From positions 2,728,001-2,792,000 of the forward strand of contig NZ_CP109583.1 of assembly GCF_036250755.1 (NCBI RefSeq): DNA of 64,000 nt, given 5' to 3'. Source of the stretch: Streptomyces uncialis. GTDB taxonomy: Bacteria > Actinomycetota > Actinomycetes > Streptomycetales > Streptomycetaceae. The first letter of the stretch is position 1. Each line of letters starts with the position of its first letter. The position numbers and the translations under genes were made by a program. The notes under the pieces are model-generated. The model saw only the letters and a list, made by a program, of their open reading frames with translations, was not told where the DNA came from and did not search any database. This document shows, in pieces, positions 43,636-53,664 of this stretch.

Positions 43636-44637
43636 ATGACCAGGCACCGTGGAGCACATGGCCCGAGCGGGCCGGAACGGGGGACGGGGATGCGCGCACA
43701 CGGTGACGGACCGGATGACGGGCCGGATGACGGGCCCGGCGACGGACGCTGTTCGGCGAGGGCGGGGGCGGGGTTGCAGAGGCGAGTACGGGTCCGCGTG
43801 CCGACTTGGGTACGGGTGCTGGTTCGGGTACGGGTTCGGGTGCCGCTACGGGTACGGGCGGGAGTGCCGGCACCGGCGAGGGCACGCGGGCCGTTTCCGA
43901 CCCTGCTGCCGGTACTGACGCCGGTACTGCTGCTACTGGCGTTGACGCTGGGGGCATCACCCACGGCCCTGCGGACGGCGGCAGCAGGGGACACGGGCCC
44001 GGGCGGGAGCGGTGGCGGTATCGGGAGTGCGCGCAGCATCCCGGCGGCCGACTCCACCGCGCGGTCGGATCACCGGCCCGACAGCCCCGTCGGGCACCTC
44101 CAGCGACCACGGACCGCACGCCCGGTGCCGCCGCCGGTGGCCATATGGCCACTGGCGGCAAGCCCCCGACCGCTGGTACTACGTGGCTGGCTCCCTCCGG
44201 CCACCGCGTACACGGCAGGGCACCGGGGTGTGGACCTGGCGGCTCCCCCGGACACCCCGGTACGGGCGGTGGCCCCGGGGCGGGTGACCTTCGCGGGCCG
44301 GGTCGCGACCAGGAACGTGATCACGGTGGAACTGACGGGTACGGGCACCCCACCGCTGCGTCTGACCCATGAACCCGTGCGCCCTTCGGTCCGCCGGGGC
44401 GACCACGTCACCGCAGGCCAACTCCTGGGCCGGACGGAAGCCATCGGGTCCCACTGCGCCACCGGCTGTCTCCACTGGGGACTGCGCCGCGCCGACCAGT
44501 ACCTGAACCCCTTGTCGCTGCTCCCACCCGCCCTCCTGCGAGCCCCCTCCCCCCGCCTGCTCCCCCTGACCACCGGACGACACCCCCCGGCACCCCGAAG
44601 CCCCGTACAACCCGCACCCGAAGAACCAAGCGGCTGA
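43636..44637 (+). CDS. M23-family (LytM-like) peptidase with altered catalytic His
   Basis: A 333-residue protein from the ATG at 43636 (GGAG site); ATG 43690 with GGGGGACGGGG upstream is an alternative. An Arg/Val repeat tract ([15 protein letters not shown]) coded by short tandem repeats precedes a membrane segment ([20 protein letters not shown]). The C-terminal LytM domain has [14 protein letters not shown] with the zinc His and Asp. The HxH motif reads CLHW, so the first (catalytic base) His is Cys. It may be a non-cleaving activator or a weak endopeptidase of peptidoglycan. It is divergent from rpsB. Confidence 0.8.
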   Translation: MTRHRGAHGPSGPERGTGMRAHGDGPDDGPDDGPGDGRCSARAGAGLQRRVRVRVPTWVRVLVRVRVRVPLRVRAGVPAPARARGPFPTLLPVLTPVLLLLALTLGASPTALRTAAAGDTGPGGSGGGIGSARSIPAADSTARSDHRPDSPVGHLQRPRTARPVPPPVAIWPLAASPRPLVLRGWLPPATAYTAGHRGVDLAAPPDTPVRAVAPGRVTFAGRVATRNVITVELTGTGTPPLRLTHEPVRPSVRRGDHVTAGQLLGRTEAIGSHCATGCLHWGLRRADQYLNPLSLLPPALLRAPSPRLLPLTTGRHPPAPRSPVQPAPEEPSG

Positions 44638-44960
44638 GGCTCCCCGCGCTCCAAAGGGGCGCGGGGAACTGCGCGAATGGCGCGACATCCGCAGCAGAAA
44701 GACAACCACCACAGGCACCGGCAGCCGCACCACGACCAGGCAGTGGCACCCACCGAGGCCCAGGCGCACAGCACCCCGCGCGCACAGCCGAAGGGCCCGG
44801 TACCGGCACGACACACGCACCCGACAGAGACACAGGAACAGCCCACAACGAGGGGCCACACCGCAGCCGCAGGGAAGGGGAAAGGGAAGGGGGAGACAGC
44901 ACAACGGGGCGGCACAGGCCCCACAACACGGGCCGAAGAACCCGCGACGGGCCCGAGGCC
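44638..44960. repeat. Intergenic region with one dispersed-repeat core
   Basis: This 323-nt gap between convergent M23 and TetR genes begins with one copy of AAAGGGGCGCGGGGAACTGC (44653 onward), the core of the repeat family at 16, 28 and 30 kb. The rest is A/C-rich low-complexity sequence, including a purine run AAGGGGAAAGGGAAGGGGG near 44875. No gene or clear terminator was found. Confidence 0.65.
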
Positions 44961-45539
44961 CTAGCCGCGCACCCCGCGCAACGCCATCGAGACCGCCGCG
45001 TCGGCGACCGCCGACGGCTCCTCCGCACCCAGCTCCACCCGCCGGGCCGCCGCGTCCACGACGCCCTGGAGCAGCATCGCCGCGAGGCGCGGTTCCGTGT
45101 GCCCCATGTCCCGCAGGGCCTCCGCGAGGATGGCCACCAGCCCGCCGTGCGCGGCGCGGATCTTCTCCCGGGCGCCGGCGTCCAGCTCACTCGCGGAGAT
45201 CGCGACGACGGCGCGGTGCCGACGGTCCCCGACGAGGTCGAGCTGGCGTCGCACATACGCCTCGATCTTGCCCTCGGGGCCCTCGCCGAGGGCCATGGCG
45301 CCCTCGACCTCGGCGGCCCAGACGGGGAAGTCGACCGCGCAGAGTTCCTCGACGACCCCGGCGCGCGACTTGAAGTACTCGTAGACCGAGGACCGGGCGA
45401 GGCCGGTGCGCTCGGCGAGGGCGGGGAAGGTCAGCGCCTCCGTCCCTCCTTCGGACAGCAGGGACCGCGCGGCGTCCAGCAGGGCGGCGCGCTGCATCGA
45501 ACGGTGCTCGGCCACTGAGGCCGCTCGAATCCTTGGCAC
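44961..45539 (-). CDS. TetR family transcriptional regulator
   Basis: A 192-residue regulator. The N-terminal HTH (AALLDAARSLLSEGGTEALT, FPALAERTGLARSSVYEYFK) is typical of TetR/AcrR. The ligand domain is helical with no specific family recognised. The start is a GTG at 45539; an in-frame ATG within the HTH region would be too late. It lies downstream of whiG on the same strand, 124 nt away, and converges with the M23 gene. The target is unknown. Confidence 0.87.
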   Translation of the reverse strand: MPRIRAASVAEHRSMQRAALLDAARSLLSEGGTEALTFPALAERTGLARSSVYEYFKSRAGVVEELCAVDFPVWAAEVEGAMALGEGPEGKIEAYVRRQLDLVGDRRHRAVVAISASELDAGAREKIRAAHGGLVAILAEALRDMGHTEPRLAAMLLQGVVDAAARRVELGAEEPSAVADAAVSMALRGVRG

Positions 45540-45663
45540 CCCCCCACTCTACGGACGCCGGGGCCGTCGCGGGAGGCGGTCACCCCCTCCGGCACGTCGC
45601 GGACCGGCGCGTTCCCGGGGCGGTCGGCCTACGGAGGGGGTGATCCGGCCGTGGGACGAGCGC

Positions 45664-46500
45664 TCAGCGGCCGAATCCGGCCAGTTTCGCGCGGAGCTGG
45701 AGTACCGACTTGGTGTGGATCTGGCTGACCCTGCTCTCCGTCACTCCGAGCACATGGCCGATCTCGGCGAGTGTCAGGCCCTCGTAGTAGTAGAGGGTGA
45801 CGACGGTCTTCTCCCGGTCGGGCAGGGTGTTGATGGCGCGGGCGAGGAACCGGCGCAGCTCGCGGTCCTCGGCGACCTCGACCGGGTTGTCCGCGCCGGT
45901 GTCCTCCAGGGTGTCCATGAGGCTCAGCCGGTCGCCGCTCTCCCCGCCGACATGCAGGAGCTCCTCCAGGGCGACCACATTGGCCAGGGACAACTGGCTG
46001 AAGACCCCGTGGAGTTCCTCCAGGGCGATCCCCAGCTCGGCGGCCACCTCGCTCTCCGAGGGCGTGCGCCTGAGCTTGGCCTCCAGGGTGGCGTAGGCGC
46101 GTTCGACGTTGCGCGCCTTCTGCCGGATGGAGCGGGGAATCCAGTCCAGCGCGCGCAGTTCGTCGATCATCGCGCCGCGGATACGGGTGATCGCGTAGGT
46201 CTCGAACTTGATCGACCGCTCGATGTCGAACTTCTCGATCGCGTCGATCAGCCCGAAGACCCCGGAGGACACGAAGTCGGCCTGCTCGACATTGGGGGGC
46301 AGCCCGACGCTCACCCGGCCCGCGACGTACTTGACCAGCGGCGAGTAGTGCAGGATCAACTGCTCGCGCAGCCGGCCGTCGCCCGTCGTCTTGTACGACC
46401 TCCACAGCTCGTCGAGCGTCGAGGGGGCGGGAGGCCGCACGCTCCCGCGGGCTGCGGGGGGAGCAGCCGCCCGGTCAGACCCGGAGGTGTGCTGGGGCAT
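45664..46500 (-). CDS. whiG: RNA polymerase sigma factor WhiG
   Basis: A 278-residue sigma factor of the FliA/WhiG class that switches on sporulation genes in aerial hyphae. Region 2 shows [17 protein letters not shown] and [20 protein letters not shown]; region 4 shows [20 protein letters not shown] and [17 protein letters not shown]. Length and pattern match streptomycete WhiG throughout. The ATG at 46500 has AAGG at 7 nt. The 221-nt gap to dprA must hold its promoter. Its presence fixes the organism as a spore-forming actinomycete. Confidence 0.96.
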   Translation of the reverse strand: MPQHTSGSDRAAAPPAARGSVRPPAPSTLDELWRSYKTTGDGRLREQLILHYSPLVKYVAGRVSVGLPPNVEQADFVSSGVFGLIDAIEKFDIERSIKFETYAITRIRGAMIDELRALDWIPRSIRQKARNVERAYATLEAKLRRTPSESEVAAELGIALEELHGVFSQLSLANVVALEELLHVGGESGDRLSLMDTLEDTGADNPVEVAEDRELRRFLARAINTLPDREKTVVTLYYYEGLTLAEIGHVLGVTESRVSQIHTKSVLQLRAKLAGFGR

Positions 46501-46721
46501 TCGTCGCCTTGTGCCGTTCTGCCGTGAACTGGGTGGGAATCCATGTGAGCGTAGCGTGACTGGAGTGTCGCGGTGTGCGAGGGGTCTGGGATCATCTGTG
46601 CGCAGATACGTTCCGTTGATGCCCCGCAGGAGTCGCGGGCGTCGTTCCGGAGGGCGCCCGCGAACCCCCGAGGCCCTTGGTGTGCGGGGGTACGGCACAC
46701 GTGCGGGTGACACGCGTGGCG

Positions 46722-47879
46722 TCAATTCGGACTCCTCCCCTGGCCTCGCCCGGGCGTGTTCCCCGCCTGGCGTGTCAACTGCCAGCCGTCGCCGTGTCGT
46801 TCGACGAACCCCAGCGAGTGGAGCTCGTAGAGCCTGCCGATGGCGTCGTCCTCGGTGGTGGCGGCCTCCCGCGCGATCTCCCGCGCGCCGGCGGCGCTGC
46901 CCGCGGGCAGCGCGGCGAGCACCCGGGCGGTGGCGGTGCTGAGCAGGTCGCGGGGAAGGACGGGGCCTTGGCGGCGTGGCGCGAGCTGACCGATCTCCCC
47001 GACCAGTTCCACGATCTCGGCCGCGTCGGTGACCAGGACGGCGCCCTCCCTCAGGAGTTCGTGCACACCGGCGGACTGCGCGCTGCTCACCGGTCCGGGC
47101 ACGCCCATGGTGAACCGGCCGAGGCGGGCGGCGGAGCGTACCGTGGCGAGGGCGCCGCTGCGGTGGGCGGCCTCCACGACGACGGTGCCGCGGGTGAGTG
47201 CGGCGATCACACGGTTGCGCAGGATGAAGCGCGAGGCGGTGGGGTGCTCGCCGGGCGGTAACTCGCCTACGAGCAGGCCCTGTTCCGCGATACGGCCGAT
47301 CAGTGCGCGGTGGCCCTGCGGATAGGGCCGGTCGACCCCGCAGGCCAGCACCGCGACCGTGGCGCCGCTCGCGGCGAGGGCACCCCGGTGGGCGGCGCCG
47401 TCGATCCCGTACGCGCCCCCGGAGACGACCACCCAGCCGCGTTCCGCGAGGTCGGCGGCGAGCCGGGCGGCGGTGTGGGCGCCGTACTCCGTGCACGCGC
47501 GGGCGCCGACGACGGCGACCGAGCGGAGCGCCCAGATCCGCAGGCCGGGGTGGCCGCGCACCCACAGCCCGAGAGGCCGGGCGAGGCCCAGGTCGTCGAG
47601 CTGGGCGGGCCACTCACCGTCCCCGGGGCACAGGAAGCGCGTACCGGTGTCCCGGGCAGTGGCCAGGTCCCGCTCGGGGCGCATGCGCTCGGCCCGGGAG
47701 CGGAGTCCGGCCCAGCGCCGGGGGGACGCGCCGGGCAGTGGCTCACCGCCCTCGGCGAGCCGTCGGGCGACCTCCATGGGCCCGAGCTCCGCCAGCCAGC
47801 GGCCCGCGCGCTCGTCGCCCGGTTCGAGGACGCGGGTCAGGGCGGCCCGGGCCAGCCGCTCCTCGTGGTCCGCGCTCAT
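46722..47879 (-). CDS. dprA: DNA-processing protein DprA
   Basis: A 385-residue DprA/Smf protein that loads RecA on incoming single-stranded DNA during transformation. The Rossmann core has [52 protein letters not shown] and [16 protein letters not shown] winged-helix C-terminus ([20 protein letters not shown]) follows. Its ATG overlaps the comM stop by four bases (ATGA). The upstream comM is broken by a mobile element, so dprA has lost its upstream operon promoter unless an internal one exists. Confidence 0.94.
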   Translation of the reverse strand: MSADHEERLARAALTRVLEPGDERAGRWLAELGPMEVARRLAEGGEPLPGASPRRWAGLRSRAERMRPERDLATARDTGTRFLCPGDGEWPAQLDDLGLARPLGLWVRGHPGLRIWALRSVAVVGARACTEYGAHTAARLAADLAERGWVVVSGGAYGIDGAAHRGALAASGATVAVLACGVDRPYPQGHRALIGRIAEQGLLVGELPPGEHPTASRFILRNRVIAALTRGTVVVEAAHRSGALATVRSAARLGRFTMGVPGPVSSAQSAGVHELLREGAVLVTDAAEIVELVGEIGQLAPRRQGPVLPRDLLSTATARVLAALPAGSAAGAREIAREAATTEDDAIGRLYELHSLGFVERHGDGWQLTRQAGNTPGRGQGRSPN

Positions 47880-49339
47880 GCCGGGGCCTCGACGGCGAGC
47901 GGGACCCCACGGGGCACCCCGGTGCGCAGTTGCAGGGCGAGGGCCACGTCGGCGGTGCTGGGACGGTCGTGGCCGGTGAGGTCCGCGACGGTCCAGGCGA
48001 CCCGCAGCACCCGGTCGAGGCCGCGGGCAGTGAGCAGGCCGCGTTCCATCCCGCGCTCGGCCTCGTCCAGCGCGCCGGGGACGGGGCGCCAGCGGGTGCG
48101 CAGTTCATGGCCGGGTACCTCGCCGTTGGCCCGCCAGGGGGTGTCCGCGAGGCGGTGGGCGGCCCGCTCACGGGCGGCGCGGACCCGCTCGGCGACGGCC
48201 TTGGTGCTCTCGCCGCGCTCCCCCAGCGCGGTGAGCTCGGCCCGGGTCACCGCGTCGACCCGTACCCGCAGGTCGACGCGGTCGAGGAGCGGGCCGGACA
48301 GCCGGGACTGGTAGCGCCGGATCGCCTGGGGCGTGCATTCGCAGGCGATGCCCCGCTGACCGAACCGGCCGCAGGGGCAGGGGTTGGCGGCGAGGACCAT
48401 CATGAACCGCGCGGGCAGCCGGACCATCCCGGCGCTGCGGGCGATCACCACATGCCCCGATTCCAGGGGCTGGCGGAGCGCGTCGAGCACATGCCCGCTG
48501 AACTCCGGGGTCTCGTCGAGGAAAAGTACCCCGCGATGGGCGAGGGAGACGGCCCCGGGCCGGGCCACCCCCCGGCCGCCGCCCACCAGGGCCTGCATGG
48601 TCGCCGAGTGGTGCGGGGCGCAGTAGGGCGCGCGGTCGACCAGGGGCTGGCCCGGCGGGAGCAGTCCGGCGACGGAGTGGATCGCGGTCACCTCCAGGGA
48701 CTCCTGGCGGCCCAGCGGCGGCAGGATCGCGGGCAGCCGCTCCGCCAGCATCGTCTTGCCCGCGCCGGGCGGGCCCTGGAGGAAGAGATGGTGTCCGCCC
48801 GCCGCGGCGATCTCCACGGCCGTACGGGCGGAGCGCTGGCCGACGACATCGGCCAGGTCGGGTACATGCTCCCGGCCGCCCGATCGCGGCGCCGCCAGAC
48901 CGCTGCCGAAGCCCTCGCCCGGCAGGGTCAGCCCGGCCAGCAGGGGGTCCGGGCGGCCGGGCTCGTCGGGCTCCTCCTCGGGGACGGGCTCGCCGCTGAG
49001 GACCGCGATGAGCTGGCGCAGACTGCGCACCCCGAGGACCGCGACCCCGGGGACCAGGGCCGCCTCCGCCGCCGAGGACTCGGGGACGACGACCTGCCGG
49101 TATCCGGCGTCGGCCGCCGCGAGGACGGCGGGGAGCACCCCGCGCACCGGACGGACCCGGCCGTCCAGGCCCAGCTCACCGACCATCACCAGGTCGGCGA
49201 GGACCTTGGGGTCGACGCGTTCGGCGGCGCCGAGCACCGCGCTGGCCACGGCGAGGTCGAAGCCGCTGCCGCCTTTGGGCACGGACGCGGGGCTCAGCCC
49301 GACCGTGAGCTTCTTCTGGGGCCACTGGGCGCCGGAGTT
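47876..49339 (-). pseudogene. comM: comM/yifB, 3' fragment (488 codons) cut by mobile element
   Basis: This is the larger part of a Mg-chelatase-like AAA+ ATPase (ComM/YifB), which aids branch migration during recombination of transforming DNA. It keeps PKGGSGFDLAVA, Walker A GPPGAGKT, Walker B GVLFLDE, a CPCGRFG zinc-like motif and the C-terminal Mg_chelatase domain. The frame begins abruptly with NSGAQWPQKKLTVGLSP at the element junction. Joining it to the fragment at 59865-60026 gives an in-frame 541-residue protein of normal length with no lost codon. A GTG at 49282 could allow expression of a truncated form. Confidence 0.93.
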
Positions 49340-49345
49340 CGAAGC
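49340..49345. other. 6-bp coupling sequence at the left junction
   Basis: CGAAGC lies between the last comM base and the element terminus TTCCCTG, and is absent from the reconstructed comM. Tn554-type elements carry such a 6-bp segment from their previous site. At the right end the element abuts comM sequence GACGAC directly. Confidence 0.6.
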
Positions 49346-49389
49346 TTCCCTGATGCTTGAGTGAGTTCAAGCGTCAGGAGTGACAGAAG

Positions 49390-50922
49390 TTGAGTACGTG
49401 GCAAGTGGTGCGGGTGCCGGATCCAGGTCGGTGGGGGACGCTGCCGACTGAGGGCGTTCTGGGGGTGCGGGATCTGCCGGAGGCGGTGGCCCGGATCGGG
49501 CTGAAGCCGGGTGATCCAGTGTTCGTACGGCCGGACGGAATGGTTGATGCGGGTCTTCTGGATTTCGTTCGGTCGAACACGTTCCGGAATATGGAGCGGG
49601 AATCCAAGCGGAACTATTCGACGGATATGCGTCTGCTGCTGGATTTCCTGTCGTCGCGGGATGTCGAGTGGCGGCAGGCGACCCAGCAGGATCTGGATGA
49701 CTTCCGGGACTGGCGGTGTGACGCGCCGGAGAACCCGGAGCAGATCAGCGGGACGAAATGGAATCGGGAGGCGGCCGCTTTCACCAAGCTGTTCAAGTGG
49801 GGGAAGGTAAGCCCGCTGCCGGTGGATGTGTCGCGGCGGGAGGACCGGGCGGCGGACTCGGTCAGCTCGCGGGTGTCGTGGCTGACGCCGCGGACCTGGG
49901 GTCTGTGGTCGGACATCGGGCTCCGTGGTCACACCCGGGCTGGTCTCCCGGAGCAGGGGTGGGATTCGCGGACGGAGATACGGAACACGAGCTTCGTGCA
50001 GCTGCTGCTGTCTTCGGCTCTTCGGCGGCAGGAGGGCGGGTCGCTGCTGGTCTTCGAGCTGCCGACCCAACGCCTTCGGCACGGCCAGTACTGCCACGGC
50101 CGGATAGCCGGGGCGGTGACGCGGTCGAAGAACAGCCGGGTGTTCTACGCCTCGGTGGACGCGGTCGGCCAGGTCGAGGCATACATCGAGTCCGAGCGGG
50201 CCTGGGCCATCGCGCGGGCCCATGCGGCGGGCCGCTACGAGCGGCTTCCCGAGATGCACTTGATCACCCGGGTGACCAGCGGACTGAAGCCGAAGGTCGA
50301 GTGGGTCGACCGGAACGGCGTCATCGGTGAGAGAGAACTGTCCCGGCTGGACTGGATGGAACGGCAGTCGCTGTTCCTGGAGGGACCGGATGGTCCGGAG
50401 CCCGCCTATCTGTGGCTGACCGAGCAGGGCCTGCCGATGGCGCCCGACAGGTGGAACGGGGTCTTCAGGACAGCGAACCTGCGCTGCGAGAAGGTCCTGC
50501 TCACAGAGAAGGAGCGGACGGTCTCCCGGGACTTCCGGCTGGCGGAGGTGCGGGGCAAGAGCCCGTATGCCACCCCGCACTCAGCCCGACACTCGGCCGC
50601 CCTTTACCTGCTGATCGTGCTGAACCAGCTCATGGAAACCCGCTACGGCCTCACGAAGAAGGAGAGGCGGGACTTCGCTCTGCTGTTCGGCGATCCGTGG
50701 TGGCTGGTCAAGACGATCCTGGGTCACGCGGACGTGGAAACCACGAAACGCCACTATCTTGCGCCCGTTGCGCATCTGCAGCTGGAGTCGATCCTGGCCA
50801 TGGCGGAGAGAGACGACGGTGAGGATCCGCAGGTCGAGGATCTGGACGGCGTCTTCGCGCGTCTTGCCCGGGAGACGGCCGGGATCCAGGACATCGACAG
50901 CCTCCTCGGGGCGGCGTCGTGA
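49390..50922 (+). CDS. Tyrosine recombinase 1 of the element (IntA/TnpA-like)
   Basis: A 510-residue tyrosine recombinase with an intact catalytic set: Arg212 in SSALRRQE, HSAR (His397, Arg400), GHADVETTKRHYLAP with His446 and nucleophile Tyr456. The N-terminal half has the SAM-like core-binding pattern (NTFRNMERESKRNYSTDMRL, DFRDW). The start is a TTG at 49390 with AGGAG 9 nt upstream, 44 bp inside the element end. Its stop overlaps the next gene by four bases (GTGA). It should cut and join the element ends together with the other recombinases. Confidence 0.88.
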   Translation: MSTWQVVRVPDPGRWGTLPTEGVLGVRDLPEAVARIGLKPGDPVFVRPDGMVDAGLLDFVRSNTFRNMERESKRNYSTDMRLLLDFLSSRDVEWRQATQQDLDDFRDWRCDAPENPEQISGTKWNREAAAFTKLFKWGKVSPLPVDVSRREDRAADSVSSRVSWLTPRTWGLWSDIGLRGHTRAGLPEQGWDSRTEIRNTSFVQLLLSSALRRQEGGSLLVFELPTQRLRHGQYCHGRIAGAVTRSKNSRVFYASVDAVGQVEAYIESERAWAIARAHAAGRYERLPEMHLITRVTSGLKPKVEWVDRNGVIGERELSRLDWMERQSLFLEGPDGPEPAYLWLTEQGLPMAPDRWNGVFRTANLRCEKVLLTEKERTVSRDFRLAEVRGKSPYATPHSARHSAALYLLIVLNQLMETRYGLTKKERRDFALLFGDPWWLVKTILGHADVETTKRHYLAPVAHLQLESILAMAERDDGEDPQVEDLDGVFARLARETAGIQDIDSLLGAAS

Positions 50923-52363
50923 GCGGGCGGGGACGCAAGGCGGTCCTGCCGCCTGCCGGTCACCAGGTCGAGCCTCCGCTGGCTCAGGAGGGGCTGATGG
51001 TGGCGGTAGTGAACAAGGCTGGGTTCAACAAGGAGTTCGACTTCGCCCAGCTGTCGGCTCCTGAGGCGATGCAGCGCGCGCTGGCTGCCGCGTTTGCCAC
51101 GCGGTCCCGGAGCTGGAACAGCCACCTCACCGCGATCACCTGCTGGGACAAGATCGTGATCTTTGTCCGCTTCCTGTCTGAACTGGAGAACCCGCCCGGG
51201 GATCTGGACGATCTGACCGTGGCCTCGTTGAAGCGCTGGCGGACCCTTCACGTCGGCACCAATACCGGCAGACTCACACTCATCGTGATCCGCAAACTGC
51301 TGCAGCAGGAGCCGAGACTGGCCACCGGGCCAGTGGCGGAGGAACTGTCCCGGCGCATTCCCTCGCCGGAACCGAGCAAGCAGTCCTTCGGCAAGGACGA
51401 GCGCGAACGGATGGCGCTGGCTGCCCAGCGGCAGTTCCGGTCCGCCTGGATACGGATCCGGGAGAACACCGCTCTGCTGGACAGCTGGCGGTCTGGTGCT
51501 CTTGCCGAGGGGAGCCGGGAGTGGAAGATCGGCACGGTCCTTGATCATCTCGCCCGCACGGGTGACGTCCCCCGGACCGTCTTTCCCAGCGGACAGGTCT
51601 ACGTGACGCACCGCCGTCTGCTGGGCGGCGCGAGCGCGGAGAAGTCGTGGGGCAGGCTGTTCCTTACGCCCAGAGAGCTCACCGCTCTGGCTGTCCTTCT
51701 GACGGACAGGTTCGGCTGGAATCTTTCCGTCTACAGCCGCATGCCGGCACCCACCGCTGCACCGTCGGCCGGTGAGAGGGCTTCGGTGACCTATCAGGTC
51801 GAGATCGAGAAGCGCAGAGCGGGTGGTGGCCGGTGGTTCTCCACGGAGAACATCACTGATTCCGGCGCCGACTCCCGCGGAAGGCTCATCACCCAAGCCC
51901 TTGAGGCCACCGTCCACGGTCGTGTTCTGGCTTCCCGTCTGGCTCCGGGAACCGACTTCCTGATGGTCACGCGCTCGCACAACTCGTTGCGGGACACACG
52001 GGACATGGACCGGCCCCGTCCGGTGGGCCCGCTGGCCTTCGGGGTGACTGATGAGGACGCCAAGCGGTGGGGGCGTGAGAACCGACTGGGCGGATCGCCG
52101 TTCCAGCGGTCCCGGCGGACGACGGTGACGGGCGAAGGCCGTCCTCTTCAGCACACCCAGGGCACCCACGAAAGCGTCTACGTGCTGCCCGACCAGCAGG
52201 TCCAGCGCGCCTCCCGGAACGTGTTCGGGGACGGCGCCCTCGAAGCCCTGGAACAGGCATGGACCGTCGTCTTCGGGGGACATCTCGCCGACAAGCCGGA
52301 TCCGGACCACCAAGAGGCTGCTGTCGCGGACTGCGCGGACGAGACGACCAGCCCCTGGCCTGC
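50919..52363 (+). pseudogene. Recombinase-fold second gene, 5' part, interrupted by IS21-family element
   Basis: The frame runs from GTG 50919 to the IS insertion at 52363; beyond this it reads ~30 codons into the IS end and stops at 52454. The protein has SAM-like N-terminal helices (WNSHLTAITCWDKIVIFVRF) but the C-terminal half lacks the Arg and Tyr expected of an active recombinase, as in the middle proteins of other tri-recombinase elements. Removing the IS and one 5-bp duplicate joins it in frame to 55205-55493, giving 577 residues. The function of such middle proteins is thought to be accessory in integration. Confidence 0.85.
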
Positions 52364-52482
52364 TGTCGGCGTACGACATATGCTCCCCAGCCGCGTACGG
52401 ATGAACGTCCCCAGCTACGTCGCGGGAGGCAGCACGGCTGAGGAACCTGGTTGAGATCGTCAGGTCGGCCGGAGACACTCGC

Positions 52483-52860
52483 ATGATGAGTCGTAGCGCA
52501 TCGCCCGGATCGGTCGAACGAGGCTGGGACGAGCCGTGGTACCGGGTTCGCACGGACGCCTTCGAGGCATCGTTCCTGCCTAGCTCAGGCGAGAACCTGG
52601 ACTCGGTGTGCAACGTCGACGTCTTCGTGGACCTCAAGGACGGATCCCGGTGGAGCGCGACCGTCTTCACGGTCGCAGAGGTCGAACGCTTGATGCAGAC
52701 CTGGGCTGGAAGCGGCGAGGCTCTCGGCGGCCGCTACTTCTGGGTCTCGGACGGCCTGATCGTCAGGGATCCCGGCATCGACAGCATGACCCAGGTGATC
52801 GCCGGACTGATCGAGAACGACGAGTTCACTGCGATCTTCCAGCGACTCGAAGACGACTGA
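52483..52860 (+). CDS. IS21 passenger gene, hypothetical 125-aa protein
   Basis: A 125-residue soluble protein of unknown function lying between the IS left end and istB, on the strand opposite to istAB. It has VCNVDVFVDLKDGSRWSATV, TVAEVERLMQTWAGSGEAL and GRYFWVSDGLIVRDPG, a compact alpha/beta pattern similar in size to small immunity or antitoxin-like proteins, though no family is assigned. Tandem ATGs at 52483 and 52486 follow GCCGGAGAC. IS21 elements normally carry only istA and istB, so a passenger is unusual. Confidence 0.7.
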   Translation: MMSRSASPGSVERGWDEPWYRVRTDAFEASFLPSSGENLDSVCNVDVFVDLKDGSRWSATVFTVAEVERLMQTWAGSGEALGGRYFWVSDGLIVRDPGIDSMTQVIAGLIENDEFTAIFQRLEDD

Positions 52861-52893
52861 CCAAGCCCCCGGCCACTTCTGTGAAGTGGCCTA

Positions 52894-53664
52894 TTAGGCT
52901 ACGTCCGTGTCCCGCTCGATGGCCTTGAGCCGGTTCTTGAGCCGGTAGCTGGGGCCGTTGATGGAGATCACGTCGCAGTGATGCAGGAGCCGGTCGAGGA
53001 TGGCAGTGGCGAGGACTTCGTCGCCGAACACCTGTCCCCATTCGCTGAAGGTCTTGTTCGAGGTCAGGATGATCGAGCCCTTTTCATACCGCTTTGAGAT
53101 GACCTGGAAGACCAGGTTCGCCTCTCCGCGCTCGAGGATCTCGTAGCCCACCTCGTCGACCACGAGAACACCCGGCCGCAGGTAGGTGCCCAGCTTATTG
53201 GCCAGACGCCCTGCGGCTTCCGCGGCTTTGAGGTTGCGGACCATGTCGTCGAGGCTTGTGAAGTAGACCGAGTAGCCGGCCCGGCAGGCCGCGACAGCCA
53301 GAGCGACAGCAATATGTGTCTTGCCTACCCCCGGCGGACCCAGGAGAGCTGCGTTCGCCTTCGCCTCGACGAACGACAGCGTGGCCAGGTCCTTGACCTT
53401 GCGCGGGTCGAGATCGGGCTGGAACGAGAAGTCGTATTCATCGAGCGTCTTGTGGTGCGGTAGCCGGGAGAGCCGCAGGCCCTGGCGGAAGCGGCGGTCG
53501 TCGCGGACGGCCAGTTCTTCGGAGAGGACCAGGTCGAGGAAGTCGAGGTAGCCCATCTTCGCCTCGTCCGCCCGGCGGGTGAACTCGTTGATGGTTTCCG
53601 CGAGGTGGGGCAGGCCGAGCTTGCTGGCCGTGGTGCGGATGCGGTTGCCGGTCAGCTCGCTCAA
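52894..53664 (-). CDS. istB: IS21-family ATPase helper
   Basis: A 256-residue AAA+ protein of the DnaC/IstB type. Walker A is GPPGVGKTH and Walker B is VLVVDEVG. The N-terminal domain (TASKLGLPHLAETINEFTRR) and C-terminal LLHHCDVISINGPSYRLKNR are typical. It forms oligomers on target DNA and activates IstA. Its start overlaps the istA stop by four bases (ATGA). Full length, apparently functional. Confidence 0.93.
   Translation of the reverse strand: MSELTGNRIRTTASKLGLPHLAETINEFTRRADEAKMGYLDFLDLVLSEELAVRDDRRFRQGLRLSRLPHHKTLDEYDFSFQPDLDPRKVKDLATLSFVEAKANAALLGPPGVGKTHIAVALAVAACRAGYSVYFTSLDDMVRNLKAAEAAGRLANKLGTYLRPGVLVVDEVGYEILERGEANLVFQVISKRYEKGSIILTSNKTFSEWGQVFGDEVLATAILDRLLHHCDVISINGPSYRLKNRLKAIERDTDVA

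Noticed and set aside
46501..46721. BldD-type box upstream of whiG
   Set aside because: GTGAGCGTAGCGTGAC near 46543 looks partly symmetric, but it does not fit the BldD consensus well enough to call, although whiG is a known BldD target in S. coelicolor.
49340..49380. tRNA-type attachment site for the integrative element
   Set aside because: No tRNA gene or long direct repeat flanks the element; the target is protein-coding and the ends are short inverted repeats.
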